Shown: piece by piece, positions 10,210 through 20,552 of the stretch
Layout of the letters: each line of letters begins with the position of its first letter
Position numbering within the stretch: position 1 is the stretch's first letter
Origin: Clostridia bacterium
GTDB lineage: Bacteria; Bacillota; Clostridia; Oscillospirales; Ruminococcaceae
NCBI GenBank assembly: GCA_009929695.1
Contig: RZZW01000004.1
Location: 38,800-102,799 of the forward strand
Length of the DNA: 64,000 bases
Reading direction: 5' to 3'
Made by a program: the position numbers and the translations under genes
Notes under the pieces: model-generated
What the model saw: only the letters and a program-made list of their open reading frames with translations
The model's database searches: none
Told to the model about the DNA's origin: nothing

Positions 10210-11811
10210 TTATTCAAAATATGCTGTTATCGCTCCGTTTTCCATGCGCACAATTATGCGCTTTTGCAGGTTTACATCTGCATCGGGGTAATCTTCTCTG
10301 TAGTGCGAGCCGCGGCTTTCTTTGCGCAGCATTTGCGCCTTCAAAATTCCTTTTGCCAAATTAAGCTGCGCAAAAAGACGGCGTGAATTTGCTGTTTCGT
10401 CGGCGTTTTCGGTATCTGTCCAGCTGCATCTGCCAAGCGCTTCGTCAATAAATGAAACGGCGGCTTTCAGCTTTGCCTCTGTGCGTACAACCATACAAGT
10501 CTGCGTCATTGTCTCACGCAGCTTTTTTCTTGTCTCCTCAACATTATCAAGCTTTTGCGCTTTGTAAAATATTGGATAATCAAGCTTTTCTTTAGACTTC
10601 GCGGCGTAGCTTGCCGCCGATGCGCCTGCTTTTCGCCCGAAAACTAAGCCGTTTGCCGTCGATAATCCGCCAATGCGGTCAGCGCCATGCATGCCGCCCG
10701 TCACCTCTCCGCACGCGAACAGACCTTGTGTGTCCGTCTCTGCGTTTGGCGATATCATAATTCCGCCATTTGCGGCGTGGGCGAACATGGCTATGTGAAT
10801 TTCATCGTTCGGCGTGAGGTGCTTATTTTCATAAAGCCAGTCAAAATATGTGCTGATAAATTCAGGCATATTTTCTTGTAAGTCTTTTTTATAGTGCACC
10901 GCAACGCCATTTTTTGCGTTTGCATTTACGATGGCGAAATCTATCTGCTTTGATGCAAGCCGCGAGGTGAACGGCCCATATGTTGAGCGCTGGGCAAGCA
11001 AGCTCTGTGCGTTTGGCAAATTTTTAAATATATCCTCTTCGTTGTCGTCCCGCATCTCTGTGTAGCGGAAGGTTCGCTCGTTAAAAATTGTTTTGCGGCA
11101 CGGAGAAATATAGCCCGCCATCATCTGCATAAATTCCATATTGACAAGCTTGCAGCCGTGCTTCATAGCAAGGTACTGCCCTGTGCCTCCCACGTCGTCT
11201 GTCGTGAGCCTGTTTTCAAAAAGTCCGCCGTAGCCGCCTGTTGCGAGCACGGCGGATTTGCATTCAACAGCGAAAAGCTCGCCGTCTTTTTTGACGATAA
11301 CTCCGCGCACACATCTGTTTTTGCATATTAAATCGACGACCTCGCACCTCGGCATAAGCTGTATGTGAAGCTTTTCCATATAGTCTGACAGCACATTTTT
11401 TGCGCTGTCGAAAAGTATTCCGTTCCATGCTCTGTGCTTGTGGTCAAAGCATGGAATGAAATCTTTTTGCGTGTCGTTTTGCGCCTTTTTCATTGAGACG
11501 CCGAGAGATTTTAAGTATTCTACAGAGGCTGAAATATCGCTCACAAACGCCCTTACCATTTTTTCGTCAGCCATGCCGCAGCCGACGTTTAATATCGTCT
11601 GCACGAGGTCGTCCTCGTCTGCTTTGTTTTCAGGCGCAATAAGACCAAGGCCCCATGTGCCTGGGTAAAAGCTTGAACCTGAAAATATTGCGCCGGTGCT
11701 TGACAAAATAACGTTTTGACCGTTTTCAGCCGCGGTTATCGCTGCCATTATACCTGCAATGCCTGCACCTGCGACGAATACGTCGCAGGTGCTTTTTGTT
11801 TGAATCAGCAT
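10210..11811 (-). CDS. FAD-binding protein (fumarate reductase/succinate dehydrogenase flavoprotein-like)
   Basis: DVFVAGAGIAGIMAAITAAENG, LATGGYGGLF, LFACGEVTGGMHGADRIGGLSTANGLVFGRKAG. Confidence 0.9.
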   Translation of the reverse strand: MLIQTKSTCDVFVAGAGIAGIMAAITAAENGQNVILSSTGAIFSGSSFYPGTWGLGLIAPENKADEDDLVQTILNVGCGMADEKMVRAFVSDISASVEYLKSLGVSMKKAQNDTQKDFIPCFDHKHRAWNGILFDSAKNVLSDYMEKLHIQLMPRCEVVDLICKNRCVRGVIVKKDGELFAVECKSAVLATGGYGGLFENRLTTDDVGGTGQYLAMKHGCKLVNMEFMQMMAGYISPCRKTIFNERTFRYTEMRDDNEEDIFKNLPNAQSLLAQRSTYGPFTSRLASKQIDFAIVNANAKNGVAVHYKKDLQENMPEFISTYFDWLYENKHLTPNDEIHIAMFAHAANGGIMISPNAETDTQGLFACGEVTGGMHGADRIGGLSTANGLVFGRKAGASAASYAAKSKEKLDYPIFYKAQKLDNVEETRKKLRETMTQTCMVVRTEAKLKAAVSFIDEALGRCSWTDTENADETANSRRLFAQLNLAKGILKAQMLRKESRGSHYREDYPDADVNLQKRIIVRMENGAITAYFE

Positions 11812-11826
11812 AAAATGTAAATTCTC

Positions 11827-12825
11827 CTATTTTTTGTCGTACAAATGGCATGATACCATGTGACCATCCTCATTGCGTATCATCGCGGGGTCAACTGTTT
11901 TGCATATCTCCATGCAGTTCGGGCAGCGGTTGTGGAACGCGCAGCCTGTCGGCTTATGTATCGGGCTTGGCACCTCGCCCTCAAGCACCTGACGCTTTTT
12001 CGTCTTGTGGATATCGGGCACAGGAATTGCCGACAAAAGTGCTCTTGTGTATGGGTGAAGCGGCTCGTCGTAAAGCGCTTTGGAATCTGCAACCTCGACG
12101 ATTTTGCCTAGATACATGACGACGATGCGGTCGGACATATACTGCACGACGGACAAGTCATGCGCGATAAAGAGATAGGTGAGGTTCATTTCCTTTTGAA
12201 TATCCTTCATAAGGTTAAGAACCTGCGCCTGAATTGAAACGTCGAGCGCCGAGACAGGCTCGTCGCAAATCAGAACATCGGGCATAACTTCAAGCGCACG
12301 TGCAATGCAAAGACGCTGACGCTGACCGCCCGAAAATTCATGCGGGTAGCGCATTAGATAGTCCTGCTGAATGTTTACCATCTGCAAAACCTTTTGCATA
12401 ACTGACTCGCGGTCTTTTTGATTGTTTACACCGTGGACAATAAGCGGCTCTTCAAATGAGGTGTAAATTTTCTTTTGCGGGTTTAGCGCAGAATACGGGT
12501 CTTGGAAAACCATCTGCACTCTGCGGCGGAATTTAAAGGTTTCTTCCTTGCTGAACTTTGTTATATCTTTAAATTCGCCGTCGTAATTAAACATAACGCT
12601 GCCGCCTGTCGGCTTTTCAAGCAGCATGACAGATTTGCCAAAGGTGGATTTTCCGCAGCCGCTCTCGCCAACTATGCCGAGCGTTTCGCCCTTGTATATA
12701 TCAAGGCTCACGTCGTCGACTGCCTTGACATGACCTACCACTTTTTTGAAAGCGCCCTTTGTGATAGGAAACCATGTCTGCAAATTTTTCACTTTAAATA
12801 TTATTTCTTTGTTTTCAGCAGCCAT
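11827..12825 (-). CDS. Oligopeptide/dipeptide ABC transporter ATP-binding protein (OppF-like)
   Basis: GESGCGKSTFGK, FSGGQRQRLCIARAL, LICDEPVSALD, C-terminal oligo_HPY region. Confidence 0.95.
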   Translation of the reverse strand: MAAENKEIIFKVKNLQTWFPITKGAFKKVVGHVKAVDDVSLDIYKGETLGIVGESGCGKSTFGKSVMLLEKPTGGSVMFNYDGEFKDITKFSKEETFKFRRRVQMVFQDPYSALNPQKKIYTSFEEPLIVHGVNNQKDRESVMQKVLQMVNIQQDYLMRYPHEFSGGQRQRLCIARALEVMPDVLICDEPVSALDVSIQAQVLNLMKDIQKEMNLTYLFIAHDLSVVQYMSDRIVVMYLGKIVEVADSKALYDEPLHPYTRALLSAIPVPDIHKTKKRQVLEGEVPSPIHKPTGCAFHNRCPNCMEICKTVDPAMIRNEDGHMVSCHLYDKK

Positions 12826-12827
12826 GC

Positions 12828-13853
12828 TTAGTCCACCTCCTTAAAAGAGTCATATTGCAGGCAACGCACGCGGTGTCCCGCCGAGACTTCATATGTCGGG
12901 ATATCCTTTGCCTTGCAGCGCTCCTCGCAAAGAGGACATCTGCCTGCAAATTCACACCCGCCCTTTAGCTCTGCGGGGTTTGGAGTGATGCCGGGGATTG
13001 TCTCAAGCTTTTGACCGTCGGCAAGGCCGAGCACAGGCACGCTGCGAAGCAGAGCCTTTGTGTATGGGTGCGACGGGTGGTCAAAGATATCCTCAAGCGT
13101 GCCGAACTCGACGACGCGCCCCATGTACATTACGCACACTTCGTCCGCCATTTCGGCAACAAGCCCCATGTTGTGGGTAATGAGGATAATGCTTTTGCCC
13201 TCGTTGACCTGAAGCCCTTTTAAAAGCTCCATTATCTGAGCCTGAATTGTCACGTCAAGCGCCGTTGTCGGCTCGTCGCAGATTATCAGTTCAGGGTTGC
13301 AAATCATGGCTATCGCTATGACGACGCGCTGCTTCATGCCGCCAGAAAACTGATGCGGGTAGCAGTCTATTCGGCTTTCGGGGTCGGGAATGCCGAGCTT
13401 TTTGAACATGTCGAGCACCTTTGCTCTAGCGTCCTTTTTGCTCATGCCTGTGTGCTGAATAAGCCCCTCCGCCACTTGATCGCCAACCTTGTAAACAGGG
13501 TTGAGGCTCGACATAGGGTCTTGAAAGACCATCGACATATCAGGGCCGCGCAGCGCGCGCATTTCGGCGCAGTTATTGCTTTTGAATTTTTCCATGTGGT
13601 ATTCTTGAATTTTGCCGTCGCGAAGCGCATTGTATTGAATGCTCTCGGCTTTTACGCGGGCGTTTTGGCCTGTGAAGCGCATGATTGAGTTCATTGTAAC
13701 GCTTTTGCCGCATCCGCTTTCGCCAACTACCGCAAGTGCAGTACCGCGTTTTAGCTGAAACGAAACGTCCTTGACAATTTTAACTTCTTTTTTGTCGGAG
13801 ATAAAGCTTGTGTTAAGCTTTTTTACATCTAAAATGATTTCTTTTGTATCCAT
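12828..13853 (-). CDS. Oligopeptide/dipeptide ABC transporter ATP-binding protein (OppD-like)
   Basis: GESGCGKSVTMNSIMR, FSGGMKQRVVIAIAM, DEPTTALDVTIQAQI. Confidence 0.95.
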   Translation of the reverse strand: MDTKEIILDVKKLNTSFISDKKEVKIVKDVSFQLKRGTALAVVGESGCGKSVTMNSIMRFTGQNARVKAESIQYNALRDGKIQEYHMEKFKSNNCAEMRALRGPDMSMVFQDPMSSLNPVYKVGDQVAEGLIQHTGMSKKDARAKVLDMFKKLGIPDPESRIDCYPHQFSGGMKQRVVIAIAMICNPELIICDEPTTALDVTIQAQIMELLKGLQVNEGKSIILITHNMGLVAEMADEVCVMYMGRVVEFGTLEDIFDHPSHPYTKALLRSVPVLGLADGQKLETIPGITPNPAELKGGCEFAGRCPLCEERCKAKDIPTYEVSAGHRVRCLQYDSFKEVD

Positions 13854-13865
13854 ACTGCACCTCCC

Positions 13866-14759
13866 TTACTGCTGCTTCGCATCGAGAACGTCGCGCAGAC
13901 CGTCACCGAGGAAGTTAATGGCTAGTACAAACAAGGTTATCGCAAGGCCCGGGAATATCCATATCCACCACTGATTTGTGACAACGGATATTGATTTTGC
14001 CGCGTTTAAGATATTGCCCCACGTCGGTGTGCTGTCGGCAACGCCAAGACCAATAAATGACAGCGCGGCCTCTTGCAGAATGAAAAACGCGACGTTTGTC
14101 GTTGTTGAAACGATTATCGGGCTCATGACGTTCGGCAAAATCTGCTTGAACATAATGCTCATTTTGCTCATGCCAAACGCTTCGCAAACCTTGACGTAGG
14201 TTTCACCCTTTAAGCTTAAAAACTCGTTTCTCACCATGCGGAAGGTTGTCATCCAGCCTGTTATGACAAAGATTACAAGCAGGTTGCCAAGGCCGCGCTT
14301 ATTGACGATAGCAACTATCATCATTACAAGTACAAGCTGCGGGAACGCCTGAAAGACCTCTGAAACACGGATGAGAGCGGTGTCGACCTTGCCGCCGAAG
14401 TAGCCCGAAATTGCGCCGAGCACCGCGCCTATGACAGAGCTTGCCACAGCGCAGAAAACGCCGATAAGTATTGAATAGCAGCCGCCGTAAAGCACACGTG
14501 CTAGCAGGTCGCGGCCGATTGTATCTGTGCCGAAAATATGTTCTGCGTCGGGGGCTTTTTTCATTGCGGTGAGCACAGGCGTGTTGTAGTCAACGCCCAT
14601 AAGAGCGCCGATGATGCACGCAAGCGTCATCACAAGCACAACTATAAGGCCAAGCACGGCAAGCTTGTTGTTCATAAACTTGCGTATGTTCTTTTTGAGC
14701 AGCGAGGACGATGCGCTTTTGTTTTGCTCCTTGATGCTCACTGTTTTTGTATCACTCAT
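13866..14759 (-). CDS. ABC transporter permease (OppC/DppC-like)
   Basis: FGTDTIGRDLLARVLYGG, FIGLGVADSTPTWGNIL. Confidence 0.94.
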   Translation of the reverse strand: MSDTKTVSIKEQNKSASSSLLKKNIRKFMNNKLAVLGLIVVLVMTLACIIGALMGVDYNTPVLTAMKKAPDAEHIFGTDTIGRDLLARVLYGGCYSILIGVFCAVASSVIGAVLGAISGYFGGKVDTALIRVSEVFQAFPQLVLVMMIVAIVNKRGLGNLLVIFVITGWMTTFRMVRNEFLSLKGETYVKVCEAFGMSKMSIMFKQILPNVMSPIIVSTTTNVAFFILQEAALSFIGLGVADSTPTWGNILNAAKSISVVTNQWWIWIFPGLAITLFVLAINFLGDGLRDVLDAKQQ

Positions 14760-14774
14760 CTATGTCCCCTCCTC

Positions 14775-15734
14775 TCATTCGCCAAGCCGGACGCGCGGGT
14801 CAAGCAAAGCATTGAATACGTCTACCATGAACGAGCATATGAGCATTGCCGCGGCAATGATAAGCGTCGTCACAAGCACTATGGGGTAATCGCCCGAGGT
14901 GATGGCGTTTGTCATTGTGAGGCCGATACCGGGATATGAGAACACGCTCTCAATGACAACCGAGCCGCCGACGAGCATCGGAATACGGAAAACCAAGATT
15001 ACAAGCACAGGCTTCATCGCGTTGCGGAAGCCGTGTTTTAGATATACCTTCCATTCGGGTATACCCTTGCTGCGAGCTGTTTTTATGTAGTCGCTGTTCA
15101 AAACGTCCAGCATTGTGTTGCGCGCATAGCGCATAAGAACAGCCACCATGCCTATCGTGAGCGTTAAGACAGGCAGGAACAGATGTATAAACGCGTCCCA
15201 AGCCAAATTTGTAGTGCCCGGACTGACACGGTTTGCCGACGGAAACCAGCCAAGCTTGATAGAGAAAATCTCAATTAACATTATGCCGACAAGGAACTGC
15301 GGCACAGCCTGGCCAAGCACTGCCAAAACACGCCCAACGTAATCTATTACACCGTTTTGGCGTATTGCGGAAATGATACCGATACCTATGCCGATTATTG
15401 CAGAAAGCAAAAGCGACCATGCCGCAAGCTCAAAGGTATACGGAAGTCTCACTGCAATTATGGACGAAATTGACGAACCGTCAAATGAATAGCCCAAGTC
15501 GCCTCTAAGGCAATTTCCAAGCCAACGGAAATACTGGACAATCAAGGGGTCGTTCAAGCCCAGAGATTCTCTGAGTGCTTCTACGTTGCCTGCGTTTGCA
15601 GACAGCATTTCGGGGCTTACCATGAAGTTTATCGGGTCTACGCCTGTAAGCTGCAAGCCAAAGAACACGATAATACTAATAAGCAGAAGCATAGGAATCA
15701 TCATGAGAAGCTTTTTAAGAATAAATTTAAGCAT
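14775..15734 (-). CDS. ABC transporter permease (OppB/DppB-like)
   Basis: MLKFILKKLLMMIPMLLLISIIVFFGLQL...YARNTMLDVLNSDYIKTARSKG; internal ATG preferred over tracked start at 15809. Confidence 0.93.
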   Translation of the reverse strand: MLKFILKKLLMMIPMLLLISIIVFFGLQLTGVDPINFMVSPEMLSANAGNVEALRESLGLNDPLIVQYFRWLGNCLRGDLGYSFDGSSISSIIAVRLPYTFELAAWSLLLSAIIGIGIGIISAIRQNGVIDYVGRVLAVLGQAVPQFLVGIMLIEIFSIKLGWFPSANRVSPGTTNLAWDAFIHLFLPVLTLTIGMVAVLMRYARNTMLDVLNSDYIKTARSKGIPEWKVYLKHGFRNAMKPVLVILVFRIPMLVGGSVVIESVFSYPGIGLTMTNAITSGDYPIVLVTTLIIAAAMLICSFMVDVFNALLDPRVRLGE

Positions 15735-15848
15735 TATCTCACTCCCATCAAAAATACTTTGATAAAAAGGCAGGAGAGACGCAGGGCAAGGCCTACGTCT
15801 CTCCCGCATGGCTGTTAATTGATTTAAAGTCCGCGTGGATTATTTGCG

Positions 15849-17450
15849 TTATGCTACTTCCCAGTTAGCAAAGTCAAGGTCGCACATGTAAAGAGGATTG
15901 CAGAATTTCACGCCTGACGGAACTTTTACGTTGTCACTTGTGAATACATAAGTACCGACTGTGAATACAGGCACTTTATAAACGTTCTTCTGCTCCATGT
16001 CCTGAAGCTTTTTGAGAACGTCTGTGCGTGTTGCCTCGTCTGTGGCTGCATAGAGGTCGTCCACTAATGTGTCAAACGATGTGTCGCCACCGAAGATTTT
16101 GCTGAACAGCGCGTCGTCGGAAATATATTCGCTGTACCACTCTTCAAGTGAGAATGCAGATTTGCCCTTGAAGCCAATGTCGTATGCACGTGTTGTGAAG
16201 AGGTCTGTTGTGCCGTCGTTTGAAAGCGTTGCTTCAACCGTCAAGCCTGTCTGCTCAAGATAATACACAACTGTATTGATGAGGTCGATAGATGTCTGGT
16301 CGTTGTTATAGTAGCAGATGCGCAGTGTGCGGCTCATGTCGTAGCCTGCCGCAATAAGGTCAGCCTTTGCTTTTTCGGCGTCAAATTCATATGAGAAGCC
16401 GTTGTATGACGGATAGCTGTCAGGCACGCCTGAGCTTAGGACTGTCGCGTTGGGATAAAGTGTTGCAAGCGCTGCGCGGTCGATGGCTTCGATGAGGGCT
16501 TTGCGCACTTCAACGTTCTGCATTGCCGCATTGTCGTTGCCGTCTGTGCCCTTCATGTTGAAGATGAAGTACTTATAGAATAGTACGTTTACTTCGTTTG
16601 CTGTGAAGTTGTCCATTGCTGAAAGCGCCTCAACCATGTCTGCGGCGTTGCCGTATACATAGTCAGCATTGCCGGACTGTGCGGCTGTGAGGTAGTCAGA
16701 GACAAAGGATACTGTCACCTTTTCAATTTTAGGTGCTGTGCCCTCGTAGTTTTCGTTGAGCTTAAGTGTGAAGTAGTTACCTACATTCAGCTCGTCAAGA
16801 ACATACATACCTGATGTGACGGGGTCTTTCCAGAAAGCGTCAGACTCCATTGTGAGCGGATCTGCTTTTTCAAGAGAGTGCTTAGGAAGAATTGCAAACT
16901 GTGCAAGAACGTCAAGCAGAGCCGCATACGGTGTGTTGAGCTTGATTGTGATGACGTTGCCGTCTGCTTTCATATCTGTAATTTTTGCAAAGGCTGCTGT
17001 GTAGATTGAGTTTACAACTGCTGCCTTTGTGGCTGTCTCAATTGAGAAGATAACGTCGTCAGCGGTCATTGCTTCGCCGTCGCTCCATTTGAGGCCGTCT
17101 TTAAGTGTGATGGTGTAGGTCATGCTGTCGTCGCTTATCTCGTAGCTGTCGGCGAGATCAGGCGTTACACTTGTCAAATCGCTGTCCGCGATGAACAAGC
17201 TGCGGAACATGAGGTTTGTGGCAAGTGTGCGGTTGAGCCACGGTGAAGGAACCTGGTCGTCCTTTGACGAACCGTCTGTTGTGGAGAGCACAAGCTTCAA
17301 TGTGCCATCGCCTGTTGTTGTGGTTGCGGCGGCTGATGAAGCAGGTGTTGTTTGCGTGGACGCGGCAGCAGAGCTTGATGAAGCGCCACAGCCCGCAAGG
17401 ACGCTTACTGCCAACGTGGCAGCCATGAGGATTGCAAGTAGCTTTTTCAT
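15849..17450 (-). CDS. ABC transporter substrate-binding lipoprotein (SBP_bac_5)
   Basis: Lipobox SVLAGCGASS; LADSYEISDDSMTYTITLKDGLKWSDGEAMTADDVIFSIE. Confidence 0.94.
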   Translation of the reverse strand: MKKLLAILMAATLAVSVLAGCGASSSSAAASTQTTPASSAAATTTTGDGTLKLVLSTTDGSSKDDQVPSPWLNRTLATNLMFRSLFIADSDLTSVTPDLADSYEISDDSMTYTITLKDGLKWSDGEAMTADDVIFSIETATKAAVVNSIYTAAFAKITDMKADGNVITIKLNTPYAALLDVLAQFAILPKHSLEKADPLTMESDAFWKDPVTSGMYVLDELNVGNYFTLKLNENYEGTAPKIEKVTVSFVSDYLTAAQSGNADYVYGNAADMVEALSAMDNFTANEVNVLFYKYFIFNMKGTDGNDNAAMQNVEVRKALIEAIDRAALATLYPNATVLSSGVPDSYPSYNGFSYEFDAEKAKADLIAAGYDMSRTLRICYYNNDQTSIDLINTVVYYLEQTGLTVEATLSNDGTTDLFTTRAYDIGFKGKSAFSLEEWYSEYISDDALFSKIFGGDTSFDTLVDDLYAATDEATRTDVLKKLQDMEQKNVYKVPVFTVGTYVFTSDNVKVPSGVKFCNPLYMCDLDFANWEVA

Positions 17451-17694
17451 GTTTTCGTCTCCTTCGGATTAAAAATTTTTTTTTCGTGCGATTTATGACA
17501 ACCCTGTCATTCGGTATCTTCATTCTATCAAAATCGAAATAATTTTTCAATACTATTCTTGCATAAAAATATTTCGATTTTTGTGCGTTATTCACAATAA
17601 TATACATATTTAAGAGTTTTACAAATATTTTATTGTTATTTTTGCCGATTTACATTATACTATAGCCATAGAAAAACTTGTTGAGGGGTAAACA

Positions 17695-18552
17695 ATGGAT
17701 AGTATTTTAGAGAGAATGCACCAACACTACGAAAATTTTACGAAATCAGAAAAGAAAATAGCAGATTATGTTTTTGATCATAAAAAGGAAGCTCAGTATA
17801 TAAGTATTTCAGATTTAAGCAGTGCCTGTGGCGTTGCGGTTTCGACGGTATCGCTGTTTTGTCGTAAAATCGATCTCGACGGCTTCAATGATTTCAAGCT
17901 TGAGCTTGCAAAGGCCACAATGCCGGTTGTCGGCGTGCCGTCAGTAGGCTCGGCCACAGGAGAAATATGCGAGAGCGATTCGATGGAGCAGGTGTTTGAA
18001 AAGACGTTTAACGTCAGCCAAAACTCGCTTTTTCAGACATACAAGCTTCTCAACAGAGACGCAATAAAGAAAGCTGTGCAGCTTTTGGCCGACGCGGGAA
18101 GCGTGCTGTGTCTTGGCAAGGGCAATCACTCCATTGTCGCGAGCGCCGCTTGGTCAAAGTTTGCCACAGTGTCATCAAAATTCAAAACAATAGAGGATTC
18201 GGATTTTCAGACGATAGGTGCTTCAACGCTTGCGAGCAACGATGTTGTGCTGTTTTTCTCGTATTCGGGCTCAACGCATGAATTTCTCGATTTGGCAAAG
18301 GTGGCAAAAGCACGCAACGCAAAAATTATACTTGTGACACGCTTTGCAAAATCTCCCGGCGCGGCGCTCTCCGACTGTGTGCTCTTGTGCGGCACCGATG
18401 AAGAGCCGCTTCTCTTCGGCTCAATAGCCGCCATTGTCGCCCAACTCTACGTCATCGACGTGCTTTTCAACAGCTATTTCAGACTAAATTTTGAAGAGAA
18501 CGAAAAGACAAGAGAAAGCATAGCAAAGGCGTTAGCGCATAAGGTTATATAA
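17695..18552 (+). CDS. MurR/RpiR family transcriptional regulator
   Basis: N-terminal HTH (SACGVAVSTVSLFCRKIDLDGFNDFKLELA) and SIS-like domain; divergent from the opp operon. Confidence 0.9.
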   Translation: MDSILERMHQHYENFTKSEKKIADYVFDHKKEAQYISISDLSSACGVAVSTVSLFCRKIDLDGFNDFKLELAKATMPVVGVPSVGSATGEICESDSMEQVFEKTFNVSQNSLFQTYKLLNRDAIKKAVQLLADAGSVLCLGKGNHSIVASAAWSKFATVSSKFKTIEDSDFQTIGASTLASNDVVLFFSYSGSTHEFLDLAKVAKARNAKIILVTRFAKSPGAALSDCVLLCGTDEEPLLFGSIAAIVAQLYVIDVLFNSYFRLNFEENEKTRESIAKALAHKVI

Positions 18553-18566
18553 AATTACAAATAAAA

Positions 18567-18614
18567 ACACACTCCAAAAAATCGTTGTATTTTTTGGAGT
18601 GTGTTTTGTTTTTT
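18567..18614. terminator. Strong bidirectional terminator hairpin
   Basis: acacactccaaaaaat-cgttgt-attttttggagtgtgt then T-rich. Confidence 0.85.
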
Positions 18615-19254
18615 AATAGCCTAATTCTTCCGCTACAAGCAAGACGCAGATGCGGTTTTTTGTGCGTTGGTGCTTTAGTGTCACATAGTCGCAGCATATG
18701 CGCGCGTCGCTTTGGCAGTCTATGCATTTTCCTGTGACGGCGCATGGCGTTTTGCAGCTTAGGCGCTTTGCGTTTGCGGGCGAGGCGTATGTACTTATTC
18801 GTTTAAAGGCTTCCTCGGCGTTTTCAACGATTTTATTATAGCCCGCGACGATAAACACATTTTGTGGTCCGTAAATAATAGCCGCGACACGGTTTCCGTT
18901 GCCGTCCACCTCGTGGATTTCTCCGTCCTCGGATATCGCGTTTGCGGACGCAAAATACGCATCAGCAAAAAATGCTTTGCGCATTATTTCTCCGCGCTGC
19001 TCCGGCGTCAAGCCCTCGGTGTCCCTGTTGAGATAATTGTATTCTCCGCTTGCGAGCAAACTCATAACGCCTGTCGCCGCAAGTGTCATGCTGCCGCCCG
19101 CGGCGACGGTATCGCCTGCTTTAAGGCGCGATTTTATATATGGCACAACTTCTTCGGCACTGGAAAGACAGACTGCCTCCATGTTGTTTTTTCTAAGAGC
19201 CTCAGCCGTGCGCTCCACGCGCTGTGTGATTACTTCCTTCAAGCTTTGATCCAT
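18613..19254 (-). CDS. LUD domain (lactate utilization-like) protein
   Basis: GDTVAAGGSMTLAATGV, DGEIHEVDGNGNRVAAIIYGPQNVFIVAGYNKIV. Confidence 0.88.
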   Translation of the reverse strand: MDQSLKEVITQRVERTAEALRKNNMEAVCLSSAEEVVPYIKSRLKAGDTVAAGGSMTLAATGVMSLLASGEYNYLNRDTEGLTPEQRGEIMRKAFFADAYFASANAISEDGEIHEVDGNGNRVAAIIYGPQNVFIVAGYNKIVENAEEAFKRISTYASPANAKRLSCKTPCAVTGKCIDCQSDARICCDYVTLKHQRTKNRICVLLVAEELGY

Positions 19255-19271
19255 GACACTTACCTCCAAAT

Positions 19272-19904
19272 TTATTTTAAAATTTCGCGTAAATCGTCAA
19301 TCACGCGCTGACCTGTTGCCAAAAGAGCTTTACGCGGACGGTGGCCGAGCGAGGACAAAATGCAGTCAACGCCCATTGCGGACGCGACCTCGAAATCGTG
19401 CTCTGTGTCGCCTATCATGACGGCGCTCGCGGGATCTATATTATTGTCGCGCAGCCACGCCTTGCCCGCGTCAATTTTGCTCACACCGTAAATATTATTT
19501 GAGCCGACAAGCTGTGTGAAATATTCATTCAACCCATAATGGCTCACCTGCTGTTCAAGATTGCTCTGCTCGCTCGCCGACAAAACTATCTGCGCTACTC
19601 CCCTGCCGCTTAGCTCGGCAAGGACGTTTTTGGCGTTTGGCACAATGCCGCATTCAAGGCTCGCGGGCATGTATATGTCCATATATTCATGCGCGAGCGT
19701 GTCAAACGAGCATTTGTCAAAATCAAATCCGGCGCGTTTATAATAATCTATTATGGGAAAGCCGAAAATCTTTTTATAGCTTTCAATTTCCTTTATCGGC
19801 TCACAGTCGTGGCGCTGCAAAAGCTTGTTGAGCGTTTCGCCGCACAGCGACAAATCGTCTAGCAGTGTTCCGTTCCAGTCCCATATTACGGTGCTGTAAT
19901 TCAT
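19272..19904 (-). CDS. HAD family hydrolase
   Basis: VIWDWNGTLLDDL, VLSASEQ, VMIGDTEHDFEVASAMGVDCI. Confidence 0.9.
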   Translation of the reverse strand: MNYSTVIWDWNGTLLDDLSLCGETLNKLLQRHDCEPIKEIESYKKIFGFPIIDYYKRAGFDFDKCSFDTLAHEYMDIYMPASLECGIVPNAKNVLAELSGRGVAQIVLSASEQSNLEQQVSHYGLNEYFTQLVGSNNIYGVSKIDAGKAWLRDNNIDPASAVMIGDTEHDFEVASAMGVDCILSSLGHRPRKALLATGQRVIDDLREILK

Positions 19905-19906
19905 TG

Positions 19907-20425
19907 TTATTCCTCAAACCATTTTTTAAGTACAGGCGTGCTTTCTATGGCACGCACAAGTATAAAGCCTAGCACCACGCAAGAGAGCGCTTCGCCAACG
20001 CCCACCCACAGCGCTTCAATGAGAAACGCAGACAGCGTGTGCGGGCCAATCACCCGCCACAATTCTGCGCCGACCACTAAGGCGTTAAATAGAATAGGCG
20101 GCAGCACAGACGCGACAGGCAGCTTTTTTACCACAACATTTCGCAGTGCGCGGGTGCAAAGTGCCGCCGCAAAGGTTGCGACAGTGCCGAGAAAAATATC
20201 AAGTACGCCGAGGATATTTGCGCCCGTGAACACACCAATAAGGTTTGTTATGAAGCAGCCGAGCGTCACGCCTATTATCGCGTCAGGCGTAAATATCGGC
20301 AGCAACGTAAGCGCTTCGCTCACTCTCGCCTGCACAGGGCCGTATGAAATCGGCGCGAGCACAAGGCTTATAACGGCGTAGATAGCGGCAATTACCGCAC
20401 AGCGTACAATTTTTTTGCTTTTCAT
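19907..20425 (-). CDS. queT: QueT family queuosine precursor transporter
   Basis: MKSKKIVRCAVIAAIYAVISLVLAPISYGPVQARVSEALTLLP; internal ATG preferred over tracked start at 20536. Confidence 0.88.
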   Translation of the reverse strand: MKSKKIVRCAVIAAIYAVISLVLAPISYGPVQARVSEALTLLPIFTPDAIIGVTLGCFITNLIGVFTGANILGVLDIFLGTVATFAAALCTRALRNVVVKKLPVASVLPPILFNALVVGAELWRVIGPHTLSAFLIEALWVGVGEALSCVVLGFILVRAIESTPVLKKWFEE

Positions 20426-20536
20426 ATTAAACTTTCCGACGATGTATTTTACCCTTGCAGCCTCGTCACACAGCAGGGTGAACCGCACATGGCGGCGGGC
20501 ACAAAATGCTAAGTTGCCCGAAATGTATTTTATCAC
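20426..20536 (-). promoter_or_regulatory. Structured queT leader, candidate preQ1-type riboswitch (class unresolved)
   Basis: Leader can form gccgc...gcggt and accct...agggt helices upstream of queT. Confidence 0.35.
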
Positions 20537-20552
20537 ATTGTGACAAAATATG

